Assembly: GCF_029784135.1 (NCBI RefSeq)
Contig: NC_073746.1
Coordinates: 55,464,097 to 55,528,096 of the forward strand
Direction of reading: 5' to 3'
Source of the DNA: Toxorhynchites rutilus septentrionalis
Taxonomy: Eukaryota; Arthropoda; Insecta; Diptera; Culicidae
DNA length: 64,000 nucleotides
The notes below the pieces were generated by a model that worked only from the letters and a program-made list of their open reading frames with translations, was not told where the DNA came from and ran no database searches. A program made the position numbers and the translations under genes. Positions 40,872-53,719 of the stretch are shown one piece after another. Every line of letters begins with the position of its first letter. Positions within the stretch are counted from its first letter, which is position 1.

Positions 40872-42379
40872 TTTTGAACGTTCACTGTTTCGTCAAAACA
40901 AAAAAATTGTTTGGTTTCACTCATATCCGAAGATTCAGGCTAAAGTCTCGGTCGCCATGTGGAAGGTTCAACCCGATGTAGTATACAATTTCTATCACTT
41001 TGGGGCACTTGTGATATTATTCGGAATGAAAGAACTCAGGCACATTCCACTAATATAAATATCACTATATTCTTAGTTCCGTCCTCGCGTGCATTCGACA
41101 CTTGTTAACTTGATTGGTTGGAAATGTAAAAAAAGACCTCTTGCTTGCATTCGACATGTACTTTTTATAATGCTTAAACTAAAACTCTACACAAGGTAGC
41201 TTCTATTCTAGAGGAGGAGGAGCCAGCAAGGAAATATGTGAGCGCGTTCGATTGGTTCGAACGGGTCAATACGGAGAACAAAAGGGTAGTGGTTGTTTCT
41301 GTGTGTTGTCATTTCACACTTGGTTGAAGTGGGTTAGTTCTGCATAATGTTACGCTGCAAGAGTGAGTGGTTGTTATTTAATATTATCGTATGCAGCTGT
41401 GAGCTTGTGACATAAAAATGCATTTGGCCTACAAACATGTATGACGATAATTTATGGCGTGGGAATGAATTTGTGGGAATAGGATCGTTGGGATTTTATG
41501 ACAAGTGGGAAAGGATAATGGTAATAGGTTATCCCGCTACAACGTGGAAAGATAAGAGGATCTCTTTCAAGAGAAATTAATTCCGACTGCAAATGGTTAA
41601 TCTTGCAAATCAACATTTCGCTGGAAGCCCAGTATGAAAAATAGATATGACGATTTTCATTGGCATTCTAAACCCTACGTTTTGGTAAATTTTTTGAGAT
41701 GACAGTAGATCTGGACGTTTTATGCAATTAGAAGACATTTGGCATCAAAATTTTTTTTTGTGATTTGGGGTGATTTTTCGTTTTTCGAAAAACTCAAACT
41801 TTGACGCCTGTGCGACACTAGTAAATGAAGTCCTATTGAGCTGTTATTTTTCATTGGGTAATTTTTTGTGGGAATCAACATTTTTAAGAAAGTAACGTTT
41901 TAAAATTTTATTGGACACTCTAATGTACACTCATAAACGCATTCGGCAGTTTGAAAATACAGAAGTTTGATTCGTTGTCCAAAAACAAACTCCATTGTCA
42001 CTAATTCCAATGGATGCTTTGAATAAATTCATCGATTTTCTTCGATGAAACCAAGAGCAGAATGACAATTTAACAGAGCATTTCATAACTGGAAAACTCT
42101 ATTTCAATCCACTTTCAAGATAAATGTTTCTACCAACAAAAATTCTAGTTCCTCTCAATTACTTTTTGAATAAGCCTGTTGTTTGATACCAGCAACGATG
42201 TACACATCCTTGCTCGGTTACTCGATAGTCAGCGTTCGCATTTACTCGCGAGTAGATTCCCATTTCAATGATCGCAATTAAAACATTTCCAGCATTGGAC
42301 ATGAGTGGCCAATGCCGAAAATGTTTCCATCAATAATGTTAACTCCTAATTATGTTCAACTCTTACAATTACAAATAAT
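40872..42379. other. gene-free stretch including a repeat X copy
   Basis: 41640-41940 is a plus-oriented copy of repeat X ('gagatgacagtagatctgga', 'agacatttggcatcaaa', 'gggtgatttttcg', 'tttgacgcctgtgcgacact'). The region next to the LTR element (40872-41220) may hold LTR sequence, but no second LTR copy is visible to prove it. No gene is seen. Confidence 0.45.
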
Positions 42380-42600
42380 TCATATTCAAATTACTAATTT
42401 GAGAAAAAAATGCGAAATAAAAATTAATACAATTCAGAAACAAAAATTAAAAACAATAACTTCATCTGTTTGATTAATTCATTGAACTATTAGAAGGGTT
42501 TCAGAGTCACATGAATAAAGTTTTATTTTATTCAGTTCAAGCCATTCAAGTTTGCATTTACAATGAACTGTCGTTCTACGCATAGTTGTTTATATGCATG
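42380..42600 (-). repeat. dispersed repeat Z
   Basis: Complement of the repeat at 34855-35110 ('cttctaatagttcaat', 'cagttcaagccat', 'cgtacaacgacagttca'). It lacks the extra palindrome arm. A short third match, 'caactatgcgtacaacg', occurs at about 42931-42947. Confidence 0.75.
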
Positions 42601-45600
42601 TTTCTTTTTGACAATTTTCACTCATAAAACGAAGTTTTTATGCCTAGTCTTCGGAAAAAAAAACACCCACTTTAAAAAAAACACCATCAAGCTCAATTGT
42701 CCCATGTTGTTATTCTAGGCATAACTACCCACCATTAATTTTTGAACCCGTAATCAAGCCTAATTGATTCGAGTGAGGGGAACTTTTTACATTTCATCAA
42801 ACAATAGTTTGCAGCTTATAAAAAAAACCCGGCGTATTGCTAAATTGAAATGTTTAAAGCTTCTGGTAGACAAATATGCTAGAAATCTTTGACTGCGTTT
42901 TTCTCAGTTGCTGGTTTTGAAATATGTGGCAACTATGCGTACAACGGTGGTGAAGTAGCCTGAAAATGACAGAATAGAAAAATAAAAAACTGTAAAATAG
43001 ACACAGAAAAATAGTTTTATTGTTTCTAATCAACACATCGCATCAGAGGCTAAAACGCTAACATGCAATTAAAAACGAAAATTGCATGCGAAATAACGAT
43101 GCATAAACGTTAATTTGATAGTGTCGAGAAAGCGAGATAAACAACAACAGACTAAGCCGCAATGTGGGAGGCAGGATTTTATCACTCAAATTACTTCGTT
43201 TCATCAGCCGAAAACTGCTCATTGACCACAACGGACAACGAAATTTACTTCCGAACATTGGTATTGAAATATATTTAAACGTTTCTTCGTTGCTGCCAAA
43301 TATTTTCTAATCTAAATCATGGATATAATTGAATATTTAACGAGCGTTTATTTCAATAATTTCTTGTTGTTTTGAAAATGTACAAACCATTGATCACATA
43401 AAAATGCAACACCTCAACGGATGATTGCACCTATTTTGAAATCCGGTTGAACTTTTAGTTTTTATTTTCATGAGCAACGCATTCCTTCATGTCTCGTGAC
43501 ATCTCTGTTTGTGCACCGACCGATCGATCAATAAATTATTCATCAGGTGCGTTCGCTAGACCAGTTGGCTGTGGTCAGCGTTGGGATTGTTGTAGAAGGA
43601 TCTTGCAGCTATTGTTATTACGAGTTCGCATATTTTTGAAGGAAAGCCCAGCTTGCAGGGTCGACCACAATTGGATCACTAGAGCCCATATCCGGCGGAG
43701 AGGAAAGTGATTACCCAATAGGCAGTCGGCGAAAATCGAAACTATTACGTTTCAAATAACTAGGTCTGTTGTAGATGAGGCACGACGCGCAGCGATAATA
43801 TTTTCACTGCGTTATCGACCAAAACTAATAGCCGACTACCTCACTAACCCGAATTACTTGCTGGCCTTACGTTTGCAGCCAGCAGCATTTCCGCGAGGCC
43901 CGCGATAGAACCTGTTGCTACCAAACCGAATCGAGTTCAATTACACGGTTCATTGTGTGTAGGGTATGGGTAATATAATGTAGGTAAATTGCTTCGGGAG
44001 TTCCGATTCGATACATCTTTCACGAGTTAATAGCTGGCGAAGCTTCAAGTCCGAAACGATTATCACTGGCTACCGCGCATCGTCAGCGGCCAATGCGTCA
44101 TTATTTCCATCGCCGGTTTAGATCGACGGCTACAAACTTTCGCGAGCGATTCATGAAACATGCAGTTCAAGTTATCGCGAACCATGTGAAGAAACTCTGC
44201 CCATCAAATCTAAGTCATGTCCGGTTAGGAGGAAGTTATTTTCCGATTGAAATCATTTGTGTTCCAATAAAATAGGGGTGAAGCACACGGAAATTTGGAG
44301 CATTCATAGTTCAATCTACTCAAATCATAATCTGATCGCAATCACCCACAAATATTGGCATTCAACTTATTAAAACTTGAACTTTGCCCACTGTTTCGAT
44401 CCCATCCAAACTTTAATTTGCGATGCCATGAAAGCGTTGTCTACAACTGCACTGTTATCCATCACTAACCTATTTACCAACTTACATCCATCGTAGAAAG
44501 TAGAGAGGCCCAGAAGAATATGGCGGGTCGCTTAGTGGGCGCATTTTTCGACCGCGATCACGGCCGGGGTTTGCTCTGATAAATGGCTATAATGACGTTA
44601 AGTGTTTAACCCAATTTGTGTACCCTTTCACAGCCCAACGCCGTCCCGAGGGGAAGATGCTGGATAGGGTTCAAGCTGCAAAGGTTCACAGCGCACGTTT
44701 TCTTTGCCACAGAAAAGCACCGCAGTGATCTGCCGTGGAAAAGCATGTCCAAGGAAAACGTCTCGAATAATTCACGCCTCGCACCGCGCACGGGTCCCGG
44801 AAGGACAACGAAGGCAACGGGTAAATTGAAAATTAACTGATCCAATTAGGTTGAAGCGCAATGTGGAGCGAATCAAAAGAAAGGCACTCGAACTATTTTC
44901 TGGGGTCTTAACCGAGATATAGTAAGAGTGGCCTTGCTCTGTCGTTGAAAGATGTGTCGAACGTTCGAAGCATTATACAGCTGTTCGAAGTTTTATGATG
45001 AGTAACGTCAATTATAATAAGGCAGTGAGGGTAATTCCTTCACACTAGATCTCGGGTTTCGAGATGCCTCTAAAGTCTACGAAAGTATGAACAGGTGCGT
45101 GATGATTTCAAATAAGAATGATAAAAAAACTATTGGCCCAATGTCCCGGATGACTTGTACATATCACTTCGCTAAAATTGAACTAATCTTTTTTTCGTTT
45201 TCACTTCTATTTTGTGTTTATTACTATCGTCAAATAAAAGAACCGATGTAACTGATTTCCAGTTTAAATTACCGCTAGCCACGTTATCTAGCGCTTTGCT
45301 AGAATATGTATGGCTTAATGGTGAATATTACGTGTTCATTGAACGACCGATCGGGAAGTCACCAACCACCAATAAGCTCAAAAACATTCCTAACGGCACA
45401 TAAACTTTTCCCCGGAAAACAAATTATAATAACCCTCTGTGATTTTTTATTATTATTTTAGTGAATGGTACGGTGACCCTGAATAGCGCCATGTTTTTCT
45501 GGAATGGACTCAATCTTGTTCTCGTGTTCTACTATGCTCTCACTCCTTCTGGTCTGATTTTCTTCCCGGTGAAAAAAATGATCGGTTCGGAATGGAGCGA

Positions 45601-45924
45601 GAGAAATTTATTCTAACTGGATGTAGAATCACTCAGGGGTGGAGCTTGCGATGCAATGTTTCGCTCCTCTGTAGGCTTTCATTGTAATGAGTGAATTTGT
45701 TGTATGTACCAGCAACATTAAGAAAGCATAGTACACAACGGCTCGCTGACTTGAATAGAATGATATGCATGGTGTAATGTTTTTGGTCACTACATTTCGA
45801 GGAGCACAAATTGGGCCAACCAAAACGTGGGATTTAGCGCATTAAGATGACACTTCAAATCTCACAATTATTCAATTGTTTTTCTGAAAACAATATTGGG
45901 TGCGTTACTTAATTCGTTCCGATT
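42601..45924. other. long gene-free stretch
   Basis: 3.3 kb without a supported gene. The parts at about 43500-44150 and 44500-44850 are more balanced in base composition, and the frame 44616-44840 is open on both strands, but no domain or convincing splice pair was found. It could be intronic or regulatory DNA of an unseen gene. Confidence 0.35.
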
Positions 45925-47200
45925 TTATGCATGAAAAACATATTTATTTGAATAATAAAATAAATTAATACATTATTCAAAGTATTGGCAATCACTAGCT
46001 AGTACTTTTTCCCATCCTTCTGGCAATTTACGGCAAAAAAAACCGCACAAGAACAGAAAATCGCACAAAAAAAACCGCACAAAAACAGGTTTTACTGTAT
46101 TCCATTTAAAGCGTTCTGCATCGATCGAAACAAATGGTAGCCGGAAAGAACATGGTCTAGGCTATAAGGCGGGAGAACCAGAATTTCCCATCCACTATTT
46201 CCCAAACAGCAACATGAGAACGAACGATGTCATGATGGAATAATAGTGACTCGTGTCTATTCGAATAATTTGGACGCTTTCAATTTTAGCCTCCAAAAAT
46301 CTCCATTTATCGACCGACCAGGTTTTAACAACTCATAGTTACACCCTTTTGATCCAACCATTTGGTATTGCATTAACACCGTGGATATTCGGATTCGGCG
46401 TTGATGTTACGGGTTTTACATACGATCTTATGCGTTTCGGATTGTCGTAGTGAATCCAATTTTCGTCCGGGTAGCATGTCGATGCAAAAAAAAGTTTTTC
46501 TTTCGTGCTTGTCGATTGTCGAATTACTTAAAATGATTCTGCAAGCTTTTGCGTTTATGTTATGTCCGACCTTGTTGTACAAAACTCGAAGACCTGTAAA
46601 CAATATTTAATTGACAGGTTTCAGCAAGAATCAACTGTTGATTATTTATAACACCTTGTACCATCGGGATTTGTCTGAAGTCCATTGTTACATATGTTTC
46701 ATTGACCGTCAACAAACATCCGTTGTACTTGGTCAGAACTTGGTCGTACAGTCTCTTTGCACGGTTTTATTGCAAACAGGTTATGTTTCGCACCCTGTTG
46801 AAATATTTACTGACATGACATAACCGAAATCCTTCTCGCACACAGTTTCGTCGAACCATATTGTGTACTATTCCACTTCTACGCTTTGATTTACTTTGCG
46901 CATTCCAACTTCAATGTTTTCCGGTAACGTTTGAGCACGGTATCTACAGTCGATTTGTAAATTCGAGAACCTTGGTGATCATTCGTCCTGACCACTTCGG
47001 GTATTCAACATGAGCGTGTAGATTTTGTATACGTCTCTCTCGCGCTCCATCTTCAATAACTTTCCAACGCGTGTATTAATCCTGATGCAATATTTGACAC
47101 TAAGTAAACAATTCATCCAGATCAAAACTCTGCCACTAGTGTTTTGGCACGACAACTAGAGACGCTGCAGTAACTAGAAATAAGCCGCTAAAACTATCTG
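45925..47200 (-). mobile_element. mariner-like transposase fossil
   Basis: On the minus strand, near 46470-46380, the sequence encodes 'DENWIHYDNPKR' and 'NIHGVNAIPNGWIKR', a mariner catalytic stretch. Near 46030-45985 it encodes 'LPEGWEKVLASDCQYFE', the usual C-terminal end. The parts between are broken by many stops. At about 46028-46100 a palindromic A/C-rich insert with a pogo-like terminus (CAGTAAAACCTGTTTTTGTG on the minus strand) interrupts the C-terminal region. Exact ends are unclear. Confidence 0.7.
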
Positions 47201-48279
47201 GAACAGACTTTATATCAATGAGACTCCGACTAAATGAGGAATAAAATTCAAAATAACCACGCTTTGAATCAACCTCTGGAATTAATTTCCATTAAAAGAG
47301 ATCCCCTCATCTGTTCATGCTAATCATCTTTTGTTTAAACCAAGTACCGTTATATACCAATTCGAATCGTTATTCAGACATTTTGTAAGAATAATTTGAA
47401 ACTCTCAATGCCCTAATGTTATTACTAAAGGGTTACTCTAAACAATCAATTGTGATATTAATTTTATAGTTATATCATCAGGGCATTAAGCATTTCAAGT
47501 TTTTTTTTACAGAGTGTCCGAAATATGATTCAGAACGGTGTCATTCATAGATGCTTCGTATTAATTCGTGAATAGGTTCACTAGACATTAAAATTCGTGT
47601 GTTTACATATTACATGCAGTAGAACCCCGATTATCCGCGAGCGGATGATCCTCAGTACGGATTAATCGCGATAGTAAACCTATAGTAAATCTATAGGTCT
47701 TCCCGGAATTTGTCAGTGAGTGATATGCTCATGCTCTTTTTTTCTTAGTCATGGTTTTTACATTATTTAGCCACTGGTGTACACGACCTTATAGATGGAT
47801 AGTTAATGATTCTGTGAATCCCTAACACAGACTTCAAAACCAACGAGCCTGGGGAAATCGGCATTGCAAAATAGATGCAAGGTGCGGGTACTTTTGTACT
47901 CGCATGCATTTTTACACTCCGAAATGTGTGCGGACTTCGAAAGCGGTATGATGGCTCGGTTATTCAAGACTGCTTTGGAAGATATCCCTTCATGTCTGCA
48001 ATTCACCGAACTTCTACCGTTCCATGTGGCAAAATTTAGATAACAATTTTTTGCGATAACGTCGATTGAACAATATGCGTTCAACTTACATGTCAAAATT
48101 TTCAGAGTGCCTGAAGTTCATCAAATTAAGCAATTTTTTTTTTCTTCATATTACTGGTGCTTAAACGCTCAAAATATATCCTTGGAAATATTTTTGGAAA
48201 TTCGCACTATTTACCGTTAAGATGCGGTATATGATCTAGTACGGTCTTGACTCAAAACTTCGAACTTTTTCTCGAAACC
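47201..48279. other. gene-free stretch with a pogo-type terminus
   Basis: At 47617 CAGTAGAACCCCGATTATCC begins, a pogo/Tigger-type terminal repeat; its partner is not evident within 100 bp, so this is a truncated MITE. An inverted repeat 'aatgccctaatg' (47409-47420) pairs with 'catcagggcatt' (47476-47487). No gene is seen. Confidence 0.5.
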
Positions 48280-49280
48280 TGATTTTTCATGCTGTCGTAA
48301 ACGATATCTCAACTATATTACTATGAGCAAGTTCATGGGTCCAATCGCAGAACTGTTAATTGATTGATCCTCTGATCGACCCCGTTGAATTTACCTTTTA
48401 TTATAAAATTCCTAGTATTTCTAACAAAACTCATCATCATAATATCAGATCGTTTTCAGTCACAATTCTCGTTCAAGATTTTTCAACCACTTGCAAATAA
48501 CATGTTTCTCCGTTAAATGGAATAAATGTTTTATACAGAAAATATGATAGAATAAAGACAGCTCCAAATCTTCAAATTCCTTCCTCGAGTTCTGCTCTTA
48601 TCAACACATCCGGCGATCCCTTTATTTTATATAGATATAGGAGTGCGTTTCATCACATTAAAATCCATTTCCAGTTTCGAATAAAGATCAATTTCGCTAG
48701 CGCAAACATCAAATGGACTAACAGCCCTTATCACTATGTAATTGTAGAACACCCCACCCCTCAGAGTGGTGGGAGGAATGTTGAACCACCTTAGAAATGT
48801 TTCTTGCCCCGTGAAACCTCCACATGCCAAATTTGGTTCAGTTTACTTGATTAGTTCTTGAATTATGCAGAAATGTATGCTTCATTTGTATGGCCGTTCC
48901 AACTAACCGCCTGGAGGGGGTCTCAGAGGGAGGAGGAGTGTCTCTTCACCATGGAATAATAATAAAACATTCGATAAATTTGGCTCCATTTGCTTGATTA
49001 ATTTTCGAATAATGCACAAATTTGTCCTTAATTTGTATGGCAGCCCCACCTAAGACAGGAGGAGGAGTATTTAACCACCATAGAATCATTTATTGCACTC
49101 TAAAACCTCCACATGCCTAATTTGGTTTCATTTGCTTGATTAATTCTCGTGTAATGGCAGAGAGGGGGAGGGGTCTCAAACTATCACGAACACCTTCCCC
49201 GGCCCCAAAAACCCCTACATACCAATTTTCATGTTGATCGGTTCAGTAGTTTCCGAGCCTTAAGAATCAGACAGACAGAG
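48280..49280 (-). mobile_element. Helitron-like repeat with tandem monomers
   Basis: 48300-48450 is the complement of 3780-3880. From about 48755 to 49280 a monomer of roughly 130-150 bp is repeated three to four times; each has 'ccacatgcc.aatttggtt', 'ttgcttgattaattctcg', 'aatg.cagaaattt' and 'catttgtatggc'. It ends with 'tcggttcagtagtttccgag' and 'agacagacag', a block common in insect dispersed repeats. A single monomer of the same kind occurs in the Helitron-like element at 3430-3967. No coding sequence is seen. Confidence 0.6.
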
Positions 49281-49793
49281 TTGCCAGAATTATCTAGAAG
49301 ACCATTCGAATGCTGTTCTATCCGTCTATTACAATATGTTTCGATGAATTCAAAAGACAACAACGAGATATCCGTTTTGAGGGCGTGGAACTGACGGAGC
49401 AAAAATATTTGAAGCAATAACGGCTATATTAAAAATCATGTTTAATTTCTGTAACCTCAACATATGTCAACGATGTCACCGATTATTTTAGCAAGACAAA
49501 TCTATTGATTGTCAATACCTCAATAAATGGATTCTTTCCTCAATCTTCTAGTCATAGAAATTAAATTAAAACAATACAAATTTTCAAAGCATACAAGAAA
49601 TTGTTAATTCTATTCTCCCTCTTGATAAGGACCTAGATTTTTCATCGTTTCTCACCTTCCATTCTGACCTGTTGAGTTTTCGTTCTGTGCTAATCACAAT
49701 CGGCTACCACAATTGATAATTAATTTATACAATTGGATTAAGTTTCGACATCAAATAATGTTTGATGTCGAGATCGCTTGCTCAAGTACATAC
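49281..49793 (-). other. intron of the minus-strand gene (start)
   Basis: No coding sequence is seen. It follows the donor site of the exon at 49794-50310 and should be the first part of its downstream intron. Its own end lies to the left, outside what can be identified. Confidence 0.4.
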
Positions 49794-50310
49794 CTATCCG
49801 GGATTTCCTAGGCGTAAACCCCATATTTCCGTTTGTGGCCTTGTGAGGCTTGGCACTACTACTCAGCACGCTGCTATCACTCGTGTAGGAAAAGGTAGCC
49901 GACGTGGAAGGTGACGGGATAACTGAAGGAGAGCTAGTGGCATAGGATGCCGATCCGGACGAACTGGAACATGCTGTAGCTGCTGTTGCTGCAGCCACAA
50001 AAGGATCCACAACCAGCCCTGGAATCGCTGATATACCTGGCGGGCCGACTCGATGCTCGTGTGTAGACTCATCGGAATGGTCCTGACCCTCGTTGTGTGA
50101 ACCACCCAGCTCCGATTGTCGCAGGGGTGACAAGCTGAGTAATTTCGGAGACTCGGTGGATCGTTTGAACCACCTCATCTTTCCGACCGCTGTTGTTGGT
50201 GCTAATTTGAGTTTCGACTGAAGAGCTGCCACTATTGGCGATTCTCAGTCTGTTGCCGTGTAGACACACAATCTCGAAGTTCGCTGATACCGGGTGCCGG
50301 GTTGAACAAA
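49794..50310 (-). CDS. exon of an unidentified gene: start of a Ser/Ala/Pro-rich protein
   Basis: The best non-repeat exon in the window. On the minus strand a pyrimidine-rich 'cttctctctatttacag' ends at 50311, so the exon starts at 50310. The first ATG in it is at 50178 in a good context (gaaagATGagg) and opens 128 codons beginning [18 protein letters not shown]. The coding part ends at 49794 with AG|GTATGT, a consensus donor, after one base of the next codon (phase 1). Residues 30-42 are acidic/His-rich, 60-70 hydrophobic, and 70-115 almost pure Ser/Ala/Thr/Pro. The exon ends GFTPRKSRI, with basic character. This looks like the disordered N-terminus of an intracellular (perhaps cytoskeletal or signalling) protein. 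I do not recognise it and the rest of the gene is outside the visible part. Confidence 0.6.
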
Positions 50311-52135
50311 CTGTAAATAGAGAGAAGGCAAAAAATAAACTCTTACTTTCTGGCTCTCCTGGTGGTGGGGAACAGGTTTCGGTTGATAATGGATGCAATC
50401 TTATGGGCAGAAGTGAGACAGACAGGGATTAAAAGTAAACGTTTTATTTAATTATTTCAATTATTTCCTCCGGCTGACATAACGATACCCATTTAACGAT
50501 CTCCCGTTACCGAACCGAACGGGATCACAATGTTGCGAAAAGATGCGCGACACATGAGCATGTAAACCACGTGTATTGCAATAACTTTGCGGATTCGGTC
50601 GCAATAAAAACCACCACCGATTGAACATAAAAAACGAGAATAGTGACGGCAGTACACAGTAAACCGACGTTGTCGGATGTTCTGCTGTCAACATAAACGA
50701 ACGGAGTCTGTTCTTCAAAACCGAAGGTAGATAAACTCTAAAAATTTAGTACTGTTATAAAAACGATATTATTACTGCCAGGTCGAGCAACTCAAACCAT
50801 GTTCCGCAATGCCGATGTGACTTTGAGTTATGGAATGTGGTGTAGGTGAACGTTTGATCTGATTACGGCTTGACAGCACTGGTAGATATTGTAACGCATT
50901 TTAAATTTCTTTCGTAGAGCTTCTGTCCGGGTAATCAATTTTGTCTAGTCGACGTCTACACATCGTGCAGATTGTTTCTGTGCGGTTTTGGCTTCTCTCT
51001 TTCGAGAATCATTTGTTGATCACAGGGAACATGTAAAAATGTCACGTTTTATCGATTCCATAAAGCGCGATGCATCCTGCAGACTCAATCCTGTTCGGCA
51101 AAACACCCTGCCGTACTTTAGAAATAAACACACACAAAAAATATGTGAAGGCGTGCAGCAGCGAAGAGAACACCTTATCTGCGCGTTGCATCGGTTGCAG
51201 AATTTTAATGAACCCACAGCAGCAGCACCCAGTCCGATTCAACTTCAAGGGTACGATTAGCGAGCGCATAACTATCGTTCTCGACGACGAAACGGCTGAC
51301 CTGTCCAGGTAATGTAATTTATTGAACATTTTTGCAACCGGCGAACATCTGTTAATGTAAGTATAGCACACCAAGTTGAGCCAAACACTTTGGCACATCG
51401 GTCAGCATTCTTTGTTCCATCCTCTTTTCTAGCCGAGATGAGTCATTTAGGTGGAAAACGAAATATCTTGTTTCATTCCCCACATTTATTTTCTTGTATT
51501 CCCGTAGCTATTGCATCTATTTCAGCGAAAAGCAATAACGCAAAGTAATTTTTGCTCAATCATCACCGTTAAGAACTTTCGACGAGAAAGAATGGAAAAT
51601 TTAGTGCCCCTCAGCAAACCGGAAGTATTCCACATTCTTCGCTAAATGTCCGCGCATAACTCGCCTTCTTCGGTGGACGAACGCGAAGAAATGTTCTGTA
51701 GCCGATCGATCAACCGAAACGGAATCGAGATCTAAAGTTCTCGATTTTATAACTTTAGAGCTGCATGGAATTTATAGCAAACAAAGTCAGCTGACGCTTA
51801 AAATTTATCAAGCAGAAGATTTTACGATACTTTTCCTGGGTCAAGTTCTCAGCGAGCTTTTATTTTAACGATCGCTAAAATTATTATTTAATAGAATAGA
51901 CCTATGAAGAAAACGACGATAGTTCAAATTATCGATAAGATTATTGAAGATGAAGATGTTTCATTTCAAGATTTTAATTTACGGAGAATAAGCAGAGGTA
52001 CTTCGACTATAGAAAGAAGAGTGTTTTTTCTTCTCTTTACTCATATGACCTTTATTGACAACAGTCGAAAGATAAACTGGAAGAAATATTTGTAATATTG
52101 ATACTTTAAAATATGATCCCAATCATGTAATACAT
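50311..52135. other. gene-free stretch, probably intron or promoter of the minus-strand gene
   Basis: Upstream of the Ser-rich exon. A plus-strand open stretch at 51070-51309 ends in a donor-like CAG|GTAATG, but no matching partner exon is visible and a second frame is open across it. I do not call it. Nothing else is supported. Confidence 0.35.
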
Positions 52136-52575
52136 TCAAACAGTATATGCTTCTTGGCAGCGAAGTAGTGAGGGAAGACAGCGCCCCCGGCAAACTATGG
52201 AAATGGCGCCCCAAAAAAATACCACTTTATATGATTTTTTCACTAGCTTTGAGTTTCTGATATTTTGAGAAAGCTACTCTCTTATACCAAAGTTCACTTT
52301 GAGCAGTTCATCCGTATTTAGAAGGATAGGAAAAATCATTACCAGTTTCGCTTATTCTCTAGTCAAATCTTTGCCTTAGGTGCTTTAACTGGAAAATGAT
52401 CCTTAACTGCATTTAATTAAGATCTTCTAACGATTCATTTTCAATCGAAAAAATTGCCAAGCCATTGAGTCGGTCTTGGGTCATTTTAGAACGCAGATAA
52501 TTTTCAATCAATTTACGATTGCTGAAACTATGTTCGCACGATGCGCGGTCTGTGCCATTTTTACTTCAGTGTAAA
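52136..52575 (-). mobile_element. hAT transposase C-terminal fossil (dimerisation region)
   Basis: The minus strand from about 52560 to 52400 encodes 'CEHSFSNRKLIENYLRSKM' followed by 'DRLNGLAIFSIENE', the typical C-terminal hAT dimerisation segment (S-F-S-x-[RKL]-K-[IL]-I-x-x-Y-L-R-S-[TK]-M-x-x-[ED]-R-L). This form resembles the ZMYM1-like/Zaphod hAT group. The left end shows 'gcgcccccggcaaactat', similar to the GC-rich end at 53520-53595. Most of the transposase is missing. Confidence 0.7.
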
Positions 52576-52790
52576 CCAGACTAGCAAGCTATTTCATTCC
52601 AGCACAATAATTGCTCAAAATTGCCTTTCAATAGCACAGACATTATTTAGAAGTATGCGTTCTTATAATGCAGCTTAAGAAATAAAGAATGTTTCATTTA
52701 GAATTTGGTCGCTTACTTTTATTCACTTCAGCGCCCTTAGTTGTCACATCAAGAAACTATTGACAGCGTTTTGATCCGGGTGGTTTGTTT
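52576..52790. other. short gene-free spacer
   Basis: Nothing recognised. Confidence 0.4.
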
Positions 52791-52829
52791 ATTCAGTAGT
52801 ACAGAATTCGTCAGATTGAAGGACACATC

Positions 52830-53490
52830 CAAAAGTTATCGGCGATGAAACGCGAAAGGCGGAAAAAAATCGCACTATCACATTGAGAACCCTACGTGGT
52901 CGGGAGGAAAGATTGCAAAATTCCTCAAATTTCCAAAATCGATTGTAAATACCGTACTCAGACGTTACCGGGAGACGTCGAACACCAATGAAAACTTGAA
53001 CAAAGAAATGGTGCTTAGAAATCGTCATACCAGATTAAGAGAGACGTCTAGTGAATTTGACATTGCATATGGAACGGCACAGCATATTGTTAGGGTATGA
53101 GACGCGGGGAAGCCAGGCTCGTTCCGAAGGACCTGAATTTCGTGCAAAAACACCTTCATTGAAACTTCTATAAATCCACCAAATTGTTCGGATTTTCGAG
53201 AGATATTGGACAATATCAAAGGCAAATTGAAGAAATGTGGCAGAACCATCAAAAATACAATTCAAATGCACCACTTTTCCAAGAAAATGGCAAAATCACA
53301 GTTCGAAAATTCATCCGAATGCGTAGAGAATAATCAAAAGGGTATTGATGTAATGTGGTGTTGGGTGTTTCAATTTTGCGAAAATCAGAGAGAGGTTATT
53401 GGTTTTATTAATGTACGGACAAAAACAACTACTCATGATGGGTGTTTTTTCCTCAATTGGAAGGATATTTCACCTTGGGAAATATAATTG
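52830..53490 (+). mobile_element. D37E-type Tc1/mariner transposase fossil, plus strand
   Basis: The plus strand encodes an N-terminal HTH-like part ('GGKIAKFLKFPKSIVNTVLRR', 52903-52970) and, after a deleted middle, 'NPPNCSDFREILDNIKGKLKK' (53175-53240) followed by a Lys-rich C-terminus. NPPNC followed by F-x-x-[IL]-[EDx] belongs to the region of the last catalytic residue in mosquito D37E-type elements. Frames shift several times; the element is dead. Confidence 0.65.
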
Positions 53491-53509
53491 TAGGAAAAAA
53501 TGCTATTCA

Positions 53510-53600
53510 AAATTCATGGATATTTGCGCCCCAGAGGGCCAGCGCCACGGCAAATGCCGGGTTTGCCTCCCGCACACTATGCCACTGCTTCCTGGATATA
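53510..53600. mobile_element. GC-rich hAT-like terminus
   Basis: On the minus strand it starts CAGTGGCATAGTGTGCGGGAG near 53586, like Tip100/Zaphod-type hAT ends, and resembles the GC-rich left end of the fossil at 52136. No partner terminus is confirmed. Confidence 0.4.
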
Positions 53601-53719
53601 TTTTACTAGAATTAAGGGATTAAAAAGCTTGACTCATTTGAAATCCGGAATCATAAAACCAGCAAAGGATTGATGAGGGGGCAAAAAATGTTTTTATATA
53701 AAATAATTTAAGATAATTT

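Noticed and set aside
40795..41058. 87-codon plus-strand frame with a vaguely transposase-like stretch
   Set aside because: It overlaps the small leader ORF on the other strand, and the similarity to mariner proteins is too weak to support a call.
51070..51312. Possible plus-strand exon ending at CAG|GTAATG
   Set aside because: Two frames are open across it, no acceptor or partner exon is convincing and no domain is recognisable.
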